A stretch of DNA of 64,000 nt from Thozetella sp. PMI_491. Lineage: Eukaryota; Ascomycota; Sordariomycetes; Chaetosphaeriales; Chaetosphaeriaceae. Shown here one piece after another: positions 1 to 10,773 of the stretch; the stretch's first letter is position 1; each line of letters starts with the position of its first letter. The notes under the pieces were generated by a model. That model worked only from the letters and a program-made list of their open reading frames with translations. It searched no databases and was not told the origin of the DNA. The translations under genes and the position numbers were made by a program. The DNA lies in assembly GCA_021432635.1 (NCBI GenBank), contig MU270047.1, positions 558,001 to 622,000 of the forward strand, given 5' to 3'.

Positions 1-1
1 G

Positions 2-82
2 CCGGACATTGAGCGCGCCTACGTGCACGTGGACTACGAGACAACACACAAGCCCGAGCATGCGTATAAGAAGGATCTGTGA
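2..82 (+). CDS. Cation diffusion facilitator (CDF) metal transporter, C-terminal end only
   Basis: Frame 2 is open from the window edge to TGA at 80-82 and encodes 26 residues, including the stretch ERAYVHVDYETTHKPEH. From family knowledge, the cytoplasmic dimerisation domain of fungal CDF/cation-efflux transporters ends with a very similar block (RAFVHVDYE followed by HxPEH). These proteins export divalent metals such as zinc, iron or manganese from the cytosol or across organelle membranes in exchange for protons. The membrane domain lies outside the window, so substrate and location cannot be judged. The call rests on recognising this short tail. The downstream neighbour at 872-1709 is convergent. 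Confidence 0.6.
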   Translation, partial: PDIERAYVHVDYETTHKPEHAYKKDL

Positions 83-871
83 GGAACAATCCGCACTTGC
101 CGCGCTGCCTCCTCGGTGGCGCCACATGCTACCGACGCACCCTTGTCATCGACGGATGGAATACCAGTCGGCGGGTCGTCTACCTCGCCTTCTCCCGAGA
201 CGTCGTCAATGGTGTCGTCAGGGTCTGTGTCGGTGCTAGCAAGGCAGATATCGACGCAGGCGTCTAGAGCGCCTGCCGAGCCCGACGCCTAACTGTTGCG
301 GGCTATTCAGCCTTGCCTCACTCCCCCTACAATCGCTGCAATCCCTCCAACTGAGCCGGGTAACTCGGTCAACGCTTTACAACAAGGGAACTAAAGACGT
401 TACATTTGCGCTCTGCAATGGAAGGGGAAATGGTGGGACATGACAAGTGACAAATCCGTGTGCATACGTGTGCCGTTCCTTGGGTGCGACCGTTGTTACC
501 AACATACCGATCGAAGGACGGGAGCTCGGATGTCCCGACGATGCGATGGCTTGTACATAGCCGTATTGAACATCCATACGCAAGTACACATACGACGGTA
601 TCTTCTAGTCTAATTATTAGAGCCTTTTGCAGCGTGTTATATTCGGGTTGTGTCATCAGTACCATGGTCCTGCCTAGCGAGGTCGGTAGGAGGTAGGCAA
701 GTCTAAGTCTCATCCCTGGTATCCCCAGTCAGCCTTTTTTACCTAGTCGTTTCGTCGTAAATGGTAGCCGTCCTCCTCGCATTGCTATGCTAGCCAGAAA
801 ATGGAAAGGAAACGGCCCGGTGAAATCATCTTCACTCGTCTGACTTTAGGCTGCATCAGGATGCTCGCCTT
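83..871. other. Intergenic, convergent 3' ends
   Basis: Space between the end of the CDF gene and the end of the 2EXR-like gene. Short open frames occur on both strands around 369-713, but they resemble no family I know and overlap each other. I see no RNA gene or repeat. It probably holds the two 3' untranslated regions. Confidence 0.5.
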
Positions 872-1709
872 TCAAAGAGTCCACTTCCCACAACTCGGGC
901 ATTTGAAGCCATGGTCTCGCTCCTGACTCGACTCGGTCCAGCCGAGATGGGCCATTATATTATGGTTGATGCTTGAGAACACCTCGCGTAGCCTCTCAGG
1001 CGCCGCGAGCATTTCTCCCCGGTGGAAAGCATTCTCGATCGGACTCGGTGGGAAGAGGGCAATGCACAACGCTGCACCATTCGTTGTCCACCGCGTTTTG
1101 TCTTCCGAGTGAACGAAAGCGACGCCACCGCAGCGACACGACGCAGTGAAGTCGATAGAGCGGATAAGAGACAGTGTTGAGCGGCGTAGGTGCCAGAGCA
1201 AGAAGTTGTGCGTAATGTAGCCACCGAGGTACGGGTCTCGGCCTTGCCCAAGGGGGATAACGTCTGGGAAGGAGTGTCAGGCATCGCAGAGCCGGTCAAC
1301 GAGCAAGGATAAGCGGACAAGTATGACAAGTAAATGCTCTGGGGAGGAGGACAGGAACATTCCACCTACGTTCAACGAGGAACTTGTTTTGCCCGTACAA
1401 GATCTCAGTCCCCTCTCGGTTGATCTGCCGGCACGTCACAAGGAAGGCGACGGGCAGCCGTGGGAAGGACAATGAGGGATCGTATATGGCCATCTGGACG
1501 CCGCGAGACCGCCGGAACAGAATCTCGTACATGGGCAAGTGCCTGTTTGTCGGGCTGATGACGACGGTGCTGGGTGCGCGGAAGAGAAGTTCATAAATGG
1601 CAACCCGGAGCTCGGCTGGGAGATCGAGGAAGCCGCATCGCGGTGCCTTGGGCCTTGGACCGCAGCTCGGCTGCGACACAAACTGATTCGGGGCTGTTAA
1701 TAGATACAT
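872..1709 (-). CDS. 2EXR/F-box-like domain protein with a Cys-pair tail (243 aa)
   Basis: Two exons on the minus strand: 1709-1370 and 1263-872. The 106-nt intron has donor GTAGGT and acceptor CCCAG and keeps the frame (LVE-H-VIPLG). Residues 27-35 (FLDLPAELR), followed by an IYELLF segment and later a VTCRQINREGTEILYG block, match the 2EXR (F-box-like) family, which is strongly expanded in Pezizomycotina and of unknown biochemical role. The C-terminal half keeps the usual pattern for this family (a histidine-leucine-rich region after the intron). It ends with a C-x-C pair and a terminal KCPSCGKW that could form a small metal site; that is inference. The ATG at 1709 is preferred to an upstream GTG at 1802, because the extra 31 residues look unlike this family. 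Confidence 0.75.
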
Positions 1710-4300
1710 GTTGCTCGCATTGGAGGGGGCTGAGAATTTTGGCTCAGCTAAGAGACAACCATGTGATCTCGAGTCTCTCCCAGAGTCGCCGAGCCAGTGC
1801 ACTCAGGGGCAAAGTAAACAAGGGCTAACAAAGTTGGCAAAGCGGGTCTGCCGGACCGCACCGATGTACAGCATGGACCACAGCGCCCCGCACAACGACG
1901 AGTTGATCGTCGGGCAGAATATCAGATGATGGGGGTGGTGACGTTTGGCCCCGCGCTCTGTTACGTCTTGATGTGCAAGAACTGGGTCGCACTATCTGGG
2001 AGAGCGATGCCTCGCCTGGAGCTTAATGCGGCCACTGGGCGCCTCAAAGAACGGCGGGCTAAGGAAGGAATGTTCTGGCTTACAGTGTCGAAGCCTGGTG
2101 GCGTCCCCGCAAACCCAGCGACGTCCTTGACGGGATCGTAGATCTCGCTCGTAAGCATACTGCATTCCGGCAACCGCCGGGGCACTGTTCAAGGAGGAAA
2201 GAGGCGTCCGTCGTTGCCGTCGTTGTCGTTGCCGTCGTTGCCGCCGTGGCCGGTCACAAAATAAGGCAGGAGACGCCGGAGGCCAGCAGGGCTGCAGGGC
2301 TGCAGGCCCGGGTTGCTCGTCCAGACTCTTCGGGCAGTGCCGGCTGGAACACCGCGATAGGTTGGTTGGTTTGCTCGATCCGGGGTCAGCCCCCCGGCTG
2401 TGAGATCTCTCTCAGACGGCTACGGAAGGCAAACGTCACTGCAGCCGAGCAAGCCGAGCAATCAGGGTCCCCCAGTCGGCCCCTAGTTGGACCGCGCAGC
2501 TATGTGGTGGCGGCGGCGAGAGAGAACCTCCCTTCAATGCGGGGTAGAGTCCCTTTGAGTCTGGGCCGACGCGGGGTCTCGAGTCGGATGATGCAAACTA
2601 AGTAGGCAGTCCCCCGCAAAACTCGGGTCACACGTGGCGGCCAGGGCCAGTTGGTGCTAGCCAAAGAGCGCTGCTCTGCCCGTTGGCAAGATGGGGCGTC
2701 TGCTTTCGAGGCAGCACTCCAGTGCTCCATGCTGGGAATGGTTTCCTCCTTGCCTTTGGCTTCCGCCATTTTCCTGCTGCCTCTTCCTCTTTACGGCGGG
2801 ACGCTGGCCATCTTGCGCAGCTGCTTGATGGCAGGAGCTATGATATCGGGAACAGCCTAAAGAGAGAACAAAGCTGGCCCAAGCTCCGCTCTCGGGAGAG
2901 CTGGGGCCGAACGCGAAAGCTACTCAGTAGTAGAAGAAAGAAAGGCCTGGAGGGGGCCCGGGCTCGGCACGGCAACCCTGGGAGCTTCGAGAACTCTTCC
3001 TCTCTCCAAGAATCTCTCTCACTGACCGTCCTGGCTAGCCGTGGGGAGCGTCAATTCCAGAAGTCGTAAAACCAAGATCACAGACTCTCTCGAAATGCAT
3101 CCCAGATTTGGTTGCTCTACTTTCTCTCTCTCCCGCCCCTTCCTCCCTTCCGGTTGCTTCCGCCTTCTCTTGCTGCTTTGCTGCCCCAATTCCTGACCTG
3201 CAGGCGGCCTGGCTGGGCGATCCGATCAGCTCGTTTGTTGGTGCAATTTCCGGAGCGCCCACGGCCTATGGTTGAACGGCTGCCCCACCCGATGCTGTGT
3301 GATGATGCAAGTTTGCCAGCCGTGTCTTAGCGCGCCAGGGAGCAGCAACGGTCGGTTGCTGCTGCAGAAGAGGAGAGATAAGGGACTAGCAGACATGAGC
3401 ATCACGAGGACCAAGAGGCCCCCAATGGCGTTCACCATTTCCGACCTCGAGGTAGACAGGGGGCAGTTCGTCGAAACAGGGAAAGGTTTTTTTCCCTCGT
3501 TTCCCCCCTCTTCTTCCTGTCGCCCTTCCCTTCATTTCTATGCTGAAAGGAATTGAGCCCTGCAATGCAATGTTCAGACTCAGCAATTAGCTCCAAGTCG
3601 TTGTGGTCCCGGGCGGTGCCTGACGACTAGCTCGTGTCTCACACCACGATGGTAAATTAGCCTGGCTGCTCTGCATGAGAAGCTCAAGAAAAGAAGCAAA
3701 GACCCAAAAAAAAAGCGCGCGCTGCATGGGCTTCACCCGCCGCCGCGTGCATTCTTCTCGTCACACCACGGGCTCGTCATGGACCAGGTCTGGTAACCTT
3801 CAGGGGAGTGCCGAGAAGGCAATTAAACAAAGAGGCCGTCCGACCCTGATCTCGCGTCGTGCCTACGGAAAGCCAAAATGGATCAGCCTGCAAGCGGCGG
3901 AGGAGGGCGCGTTGGCAATCCTTGGCCACACCAGCCCACCAGTCGAGGCCAGTCCAAACGAACGCTAGCGCCGCCAGTTGCCGTAAGCCATCGCTTTCGG
4001 CCGGGGTGCAGGTGCATCATCGGCGCTGAGTAGGAGGTAGGGGAGGTAGGGGGAGGTAGGTACCTACGTATGTACTGTAGTACGGTCGGTAGCTTAGCTC
4101 CTCATTATTGTTTTTATTACTCCAACCTTTTTTGCCGCCCAAGCTCAACCCCCCATCCCTCTTGCGCCGACCTGCGCCCCTCGCTCCCAACAGTCCGTAG
4201 GGACGCTCTTCCCAGTATCTGTATCCGGACCGACCTCTACCAGGATCCGCGTCGTCGACGATTTCCGTTTTGACGGCCTGCTCGAAGGTTCCCGCGCACA
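1710..4300. other. Long upstream region of glycogenin and of the 2EXR-like gene
   Basis: 2.6 kb between two divergent genes. Several 100-130 codon open frames exist (for example 2246-2605 and 2683-3069), but they are low-complexity and overlap frames on the other strand, so I do not call them. There is a repeated CGTTGTCGTTGCCGTCGTTGCCGCCG stretch near 2210-2245 and a pyrimidine-rich stretch at 3115-3170. The glycogenin promoter and 5' UTR must lie in the right part. Confidence 0.5.
4031..4070. promoter_or_regulatory. GGAGGTAGG tandem repeat with AGGGG motifs and a TAGGTACCTA palindrome
   Basis: Three near-identical units of (G)GAGGTAG stand at 4033-4060 and run straight into the perfect palindrome TAGGTACCTA (4057-4066). 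The units create AGGGG at 4039-4043 and 4048-4052, which matches the core of the fungal stress response element (STRE). This lies about 240 bp upstream of the glycogenin ATG. In Neurospora, glycogen genes are known to respond to stress through STRE-like sites. That these copies are used is inference. Confidence 0.3.
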
Positions 4301-7300
4301 ATGGCTGCGCAAGGGGAGGATGTGTATGCCAGTGTGAGTTTTGATTTTGTCCCGCGCTGCCGTCATCGCGCCGCCGCAGCCTGCAGATTTGTGCCATGGC
4401 GCGCTTGCCGAACCGGAGGAGCTCGCCGCCGCCCGCACCGCAAACGCACCACCGCTCTCGCGAGGTAACAGACGGCCAGACGAGCTAACCAGTTGCCTCC
4501 GCCGCAGCTTCTTCTGACCGATTCGTATCTCCCCGGTAAGCCTGCAAGCCCCAATGCCTCGCCGAACCCCAGCCTAACCGTTTGGCAGGTGCTCTCGTGC
4601 TCGCCCACTCGCTACGCGATGCCGGCACTACCAAGAAGCTGGCCGTCTTGGTCACACTCGACACAGTGTCGGCCGAGGTCGTAACGCAGCTCAAGGCAAG
4701 CCCTCCGCCCCCGTCCCCCAGGCCCTCTGTGGCCTCAGAGCCTCACCCAGCGCATGCTGCTAACCGCTCGCCCAGGCCGTGTACGACTATGTCATACCCG
4801 TGCCACGCATTCGCAACGACATGTCCGCCAACCTGTTCCTCATGAACCGGCCTGACCTGCACTCCGCCTTCACCAAGGTCAACCTATGGAAGCAGGTCCA
4901 GTTCCGCAAGATTGTCTACATAGACGCCGACGTTGTGGCCTACCGGGCCCCGGACGAGCTTTTTGATCTCCCCCACGCCTTCTCAGCGGCACCGGACATC
5001 GGCTGGCCGGACCTCTTCAACACCGGCGTGATGGCCCTGACGCCGAACCTTGGCGACTACTATGCTCTCATGGCCATGGCCGAGCGGGGCATCTCGTTTG
5101 ACGGCGCCGACCAGGGGCTTCTGAACATGCACTTCAAAAACAGCTACAACCGCCTGAGCTTCACTTACAATGTCACGCCCTCTGCCCACTACCAGTACGT
5201 GCCTGCGTACAAACACTTCCAGTCCAGCATCAACATGGTGCACTTCATTGGCAGCGAGAAGCCCTGGGCCCAGGGCCGAAACGCCAGCGCTGGGGACTCG
5301 CCCTACAACGAGATGCTGGGCAGATGGTGGGCTGTATACGACCGTCATTATAGGAAAGAAGTAGGCAGCCTTCCCCATCCGGGCCCCTCGGTCCCGCCAA
5401 GCGGTTTGGGCTCTTTGCTGACTGCTACTGCCCTAGACCACTGTACCTATCATCACTTTCACGGACTCGGGTTCGCAAACGACACAGGCGGCCCCCGCTC
5501 CTGAGATCGTTCAGTATTTTGTGAAGGGAGAATACCAACCTAGGACTTCCTACGTGGTCCCCGTCGGACCACCCCCCCACGAGCCCGCAGGCTCCTCTCA
5601 CGGTCAGCACTATGAGCATCAACCGATGCCTCCTCCCCCATTGCATTTTGAGCACCGTGAAGACCAACACCAACACCAACACCACCACCATCCCCAGCAG
5701 CACGATGAGTCGTCGCAGCATGATACGCCATATTATCAGCATCATGCCCCTCATCAAGACCAACCACACCACCACCACCACGACCAGCATGATAGTGAAC
5801 AGCACCATGACCATGACCAGCCTCCTTCTGGAGGTCCTGTCCAACACACTGAGCAACCTCGTCCCTTCCCTAGCGATGCTATTCGATCTGAAGAAGGGAC
5901 ACATACTGAGGCTCGAGAAGACCAGGCACACGGCCACCAGCAATGGGGCCCTCCACCTCCGCCGGAGCACAAGCCTGAGCCTCCCCAACCTCCCGCACCA
6001 AGTTGGGACGCTCAATGGTGAGTTTCCCCCTATGTCGGCGCCCGCGTATCCAATGCTTCAACAAGCTAACTCGTTCCCAAAGGCACCCTCCGCCAGCCGA
6101 TTCGAAGCCGGAAGCCGAAAACTTCCCGCAGACGCACTACGAGATGTCTTCCGATCCTGCTCCGTTCGTCCCTCCCGAACGATATCCGAGCCCGCCTAGA
6201 AACATGTGGTACGAGGTACCGAAAGAGCGGCCGGCGCCGGCTCACGAGCGGCCGAGGCCCATTTTCCCGTGGGAAACCCATCAGCCCCGGGCCACTCGTG
6301 TGTTCGCCAGCGACTCTTTCGAGCCCCCTGTGACCGAAACCGCACCCGATGAGTCTGGTGAGCACAAGGCTTCGTCGGAATGGCGTGCACAGGCTGAGCC
6401 ATCAATGACAGGATCGTCAACCGCTGGGCAAAAGAGCGAGCCGGAGACGCCGACCACTCCCACCGTCCACGTCACCCCTTCGGATCCCTGGTCCTCCTTC
6501 ACGCGGACGAATGCGTGGGACGACGTGCCCGAGATTGAGCGGTACGTCGACTCCATACAGAAGCACCGCCGCACTCGGAGCCAGGGCCTGAAGCTCGGGA
6601 GCCTTCCCTCTTCGAGCTTCGATCCGAATGAACCGGGGACGTGGATTCGGCGAGGTTCCAAGGTGACCGACTTCCCGAGTGAGGTCGATCGCCCGTCGTT
6701 ACCCGTCACGCCCGCGCCTATTCGACGGCCAAAGTTTTGGGGTGGTGGTGGCCCCCACTTCGGCTTCGAAGGCGAGGACGATGATGAAGGATTGCCGGCC
6801 GCGGAGGGCGTGCCTACGCAGTCGGACTGGGTATGTGTGCATGGGATTAGGTGGTCTCCCGCAGACTGTCTCTGCGATTTGGCTAACGTCCTTCACTACC
6901 ACAAGGACCCCGTAGCGCAGCTTCAGAAACTGGCTAGGCAGCAGTCAGAGGTGCTGTTGCAGCGACTGGGCAGTGGCGCCGGAGAGGCGCCGGATTCGAG
7001 GGATATTCCATCCAGGCCGCTTCCGTTCGGCTCTGAGGATTCCAGGTCTCCGACGTACGTCGCTCACGCGGCGCCCGCGCCGGTGCTGAGCCCTCAGCCT
7101 TTGAAACCGGGCTCGGGGACTCGGGTCATCCTCGCGAGCGAGCCAGAGGCTGTCCCAAGGACGACCGAGACGGGCGCTGTGGCCTCGTCTCGCGCGCCGA
7201 TCCCGGAGCCGAGCTATTCTGGACCTGGCCTGGCATTCGAGAAAGGAGAAGATGTGCCGACCTTCGAGACGCCCGCGCTGCCGACCGAGGAGGAACAGGA

Positions 7301-7316
7301 CGTGCTGGAGACGTGA
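4301..7316 (+). CDS. gnn: Glycogenin (self-glucosylating glycogen primer, 855 aa)
   Basis: Starts the glycogen particle by attaching glucose from UDP-glucose to its own tyrosine, which glycogen synthase then extends. Six exons: 4301-4333, 4508-4535, 4589-4695, 4776-5360, 5437-6017 and 6083-7316. All junctions keep frame. The third intron is GC-AG (AAG|GCAAGC). The N-terminal 250 residues are a GT8 glycosyltransferase fold: LLLTDSYLPGALVLAHSL at 12-29, the metal-binding DxD (DAD) at 106-108, and the DGADQGLLN and HFIGSEKPW motifs. Residues 309-379 form an unusual His-rich tract (24 His in 71 residues). The rest is a long disordered region with one conserved block at about 692-733 (WVCVHGIRWSPADCLCDL onward), which I recall from other filamentous-fungal glycogenins and which may contact glycogen synthase. 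The protein is much longer than animal glycogenin (about 350 aa), as usual in filamentous fungi. Confidence 0.93.
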
Positions 7317-8517
7317 CCAGGGACGAGGCCGATGCCAGGTCCTAATGTTTAATGTGGACAGCAACGCAATCCATCGCGGAGGACGCGTGACGACAGCCGT
7401 AACTATGTACGATAACACATGACAGCCGCCACGGAACGCCTCCCGGGGACCGGCCAGGGAAGAGTAGCAAGCCGGGCGAGAGGCTTAGGACCACACCGGT
7501 TGGGACCGGTTGGACCTAGATCAGAAAGGCAATGAAGGACCTTTTTTTTGGTTTCGCGCGGGGACGAGCGGCGGAAGAAGGGTATGGTAACGGCAAATCA
7601 TGATTCAATGTGTCGTGTGTTTCAGGCACTAGCAAGCAGGTATTGGGTTCCGTGCTCATTCGAATACGCCCAGATCTATGTATGCCTTTTTATGCCGTGT
7701 TGTGTTGTGTCTTTTCTTTCTTTCCCCACTTCCTTTCTGTTCCACGTTTCCCTTTCACCTAGGATGGATGGATCTTGGTCACAATATTGTGTGCTGTGTT
7801 AGGGTGCATAGGACGAGGCAACAAAACCATACGGAGGGTGAGGTACGACGAACTGGACGCCTGTCCTCTGCGCTTTTCGTCACAAAATCTTGTTAGGTTG
7901 TCTCTGGACTCAGCATGGAACGGCGATGGGCATTCTAATTCAGCAGCACCCACGTTGCCCCCCCCCCCAAAAATTCTTTTCTTTTTTTTTATTTGTTTCC
8001 CCGTATTTCATCTCTCTACTCACACTTGGGTTCCGGTTTGCTCTTGGCTATTTGTTGGGATCGTGGAAAATTAGCCTCCTCCCCCCGCCCCGTTGGTGTG
8101 GGAAATCAGGGATGGATACATGGGTACGAGATTGCAAGCATTCTTACGTCGGCATTGGAGGTTCCATCGGGCATTAATGTTCCTATCTCGTTCCAGAGGT
8201 ATATACTTGTTCGGCAGTGGTTTAGTGTGTAAAGGCAGATTGAAAACATGAGCTGCATTCGCCTCTAGCTTGCTTCCAGTACTCGCAAGGTGATGGGACG
8301 CTATCTGATGTATGTGGTGCTTCTTTTGTGCGACATGTGCTATGCATAAGGTCACTTGAGTTGAGGCAATCGGCTAGGCTTCATGCCAAACCGGGAAGTT
8401 GTCATGAGATCTGACTTTATTAATCATTATAGTAATAGATTTACTTTTATCTTTTCCTAGCCGACCCCCTCGGCTGCCTAACCACCAACGTGGCCACTGA
8501 AAATCTGCCTCGGCTCC
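7317..8517. other. Intergenic, convergent 3' ends
   Basis: 1.2 kb between the ends of glycogenin and the sphingomyelinase-like gene. It contains T-rich and C-rich runs (C11 then A5 near 7964-7979, T9 near 7982-7990). I see no credible coding frame and no RNA gene. Confidence 0.5.
8416..8421 (-). terminator. AATAAA poly(A) signal candidate
   Basis: AATAAA on the minus strand, about 97 nt past the stop of the sphingomyelinase-like gene, in an AT-rich patch (8410-8455). Position and context fit a polyadenylation signal for that gene. Only the motif supports it. Confidence 0.4.
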
Positions 8518-10773
8518 TCAAAAGTTCTTTCCCGTATATGGGCTCTGAACGCTGGCAAAACCCTGGGGGCATTGCTTGCCCAGGCCCACGCTGCCGCTTC
8601 GGATATAGCAGATCTTGGCTGTCGTGCAAGCCTCGCTCGTGCAATTGGGGCTGCGCACACTGCTCTTGCCCTGGTACGTGTTGAATAGCGTCGCCAAGGT
8701 CCGGTCCTTCTCCATGGCCTCAGTCACACGGTGCCAGAAGGTCGCGTTGAGCGGAGCGCTCTCGGGCCAGTTCGCGGCCGGGCCGTAGGCAGCCCGCGTG
8801 CTGTACTCGAACTGAAAGGTCGGCCCGTTTCCGTCAAGCGCTGAATAGCTGTTGACATCCGAGTAGAAGGTGTAGGCATCGAAGATCTCCCAAGAGCCCG
8901 TGTCAACCTCGTACATCCGGTAGCCCGAGTTGAGGTTGGTTAAGGGGGTGATGGAAGGCCCCACCCAGGCAGAGGCGATGGCGTTATTGGCGGTTTGGTT
9001 CGTGCCGTTATTGTTGTAGTAGACAAACGCTTGATCTAGAGACTGTGTCAGCAAGACTGGAGGGACAGCAGGATCAAGGCTGCGAACCCTCGTGGGTGTG
9101 CCCGAAAAACACGTTGGCAATGACATGTGGGGAGTAGCGCTCAATGATTTGATACAACATGTCCGAGCCATTGGGCATCGGGTTGCTGCCATCCCAGCCA
9201 GACAAAACGTGGCCCACAATCCACACGCGCTGGCCAGCGTCCTCGGCCTTCTGTAGCTCCTGGATTAGGAACGAGAACATGCCCGAGAAGTCGGGATCGG
9301 CTGCATGCACAGCGGTGTAGAAGTTGTTGCGATAGTAAAGGTCCGTGTTGAGGGTGATGATCCTTAAGCCCAGCGGGTGCACCACTGAGTAGGCGGCGTA
9401 GTGAAGCGACGCCTGCTCCTGCGTAGCCTGATCGATCCAGCCGTAATGTTCCCACAGCTTCGACACGTGATCGTAATTCCACGAGAATTGCTGACCTAGA
9501 GGACCGTTGTCGTCAATGGCGTGGGCCACATCCAAGTTATCGGGGTTGGTGTCGTGATTGCCTAGGGCAGCATAGATAGGGCCGCCGATGTAGCTCTTGA
9601 ACATCTGCCATATGGCATCCTCAGTGGCCTCGACGTACGCCTGGGAGCGCATGTACTGCGGATCGTGGGCAACCAGGTCACCGGTGTAAAGGGTCAATGC
9701 CGGAGGGTTTGACGCAGAGGTACCCGTGAGGGTGTTGATGGACTGGAGAGCGGCTAGAGCGAGGTAAAAGGGAGAGTCGCATTTGTAGTAGCCGAACAAA
9801 GGCGCCGGATTCACGATTGGTACCGCAGTGCCGTTTACAGGAGACTGATACCGGCAGCACATGCTTGATGTGCAGTTTGCCTCTGAGCCAGCCTTGTACC
9901 TAGTATCTAGGTACTGTTAATTTCTCATGCTGACGGCCATAGGGGCAAACACGCTTACCCAGGTGAAGATCAGATAAGTGCAAGACCTTGACCCTCTTTC
10001 CGCTGCGGCACGGCTTCTTAACCTTTGCCGGACGTTCTTTGGGGAACACAGCTTTAGTGGGAATGACTGGGGGCTGGGTGCACCAAGAGTTGGAGCTAAG
10101 ATACGCGCAGATGTAGCGGCCGTCCAAGCCCGCCACATCAGCCTTTGCCAGGATCTGGGCCCAAGGGGCACCGAAGCTGCCAGCCTCGTAGTTCTGCTGG
10201 CAGGCCGAATTGGTGTTGTAGCCGGTAATCTGGCACAGCTTCACAAAAGCATCGGGCAGATGCTCGGGCGCAAGACGGGCAACGAGCTGGCCCACCGATA
10301 GGGCGGCAACGCACTTGGAGCAGTTGCTAGCGAGGCCGGTGTTGTTGGCAGCAATGATCCCCAGGACTTCTGTGATGGCCGCCTCAACAATGATGTCGGC
10401 GGTGGCATCGGTTAGGTTGGCCAGAGCCACCGGATACACAACCGGATCTGTATCATGAGCCGGCAGGGTCTCTGGGTTAGTCAGGTTGACTGGGAAAGTG
10501 ATATTCAGCACAGGGTCGTAGATGGCAGGCTGGGGCTCATTGGTGGCATCCGGCTTGGCTAGACAGGCTGGTTAGCTAGGAGGCTTAGTTGGCTGCTGAT
10601 TGCTACAGCGCGGCTCAACACAAACCATAATAGCTCGGGTAGACCGAGGTTGGGAAAGCCGTCGGCACCGTGTAAGTGGCTGCTAGGCCCGGGAACGTCA
10701 CGTTCTGGGCTGAGCTAGATGAGGCTGCCAAGGCGACAGTTGCCGCCGCTAGTAGCTTCAGAAGGGATCTCAT
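8518..10773 (-). CDS. Secreted acid sphingomyelinase-like phosphodiesterase (694 aa)
   Basis: Predicted to cleave the phosphodiester bond of sphingomyelin-type lipids. Four exons on the minus strand: 10773-10626, 10558-9959, 9906-9088 and 9035-8518. The introns are 67, 52 and 52 nt, all GT-AG and in frame. The N-terminus (MRSLLKLLAAATVALAASSS) is a clear signal peptide. A saposin-B-like domain with its cysteines covers about residues 100-165. The calcineurin-like metallophosphatase domain follows, with the metal motifs DLHLD (246-250, completed across intron 2), GDLVAHD, GNHD and GHTHE. The pairing SapB plus metallophosphatase is the hallmark of acid sphingomyelinases. Many N-x-S/T sites and Cys residues fit secretion or vacuolar targeting. 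The true lipid substrate in fungi is uncertain, because most fungi make inositol-phosphoceramides rather than sphingomyelin. Confidence 0.88.

Noticed and set aside
5425-6015. Long minus-strand frame opposite glycogenin exon 5
   Set aside because: It is the antisense shadow of the His-rich coding repeats (Val/Met-rich on the reverse strand).
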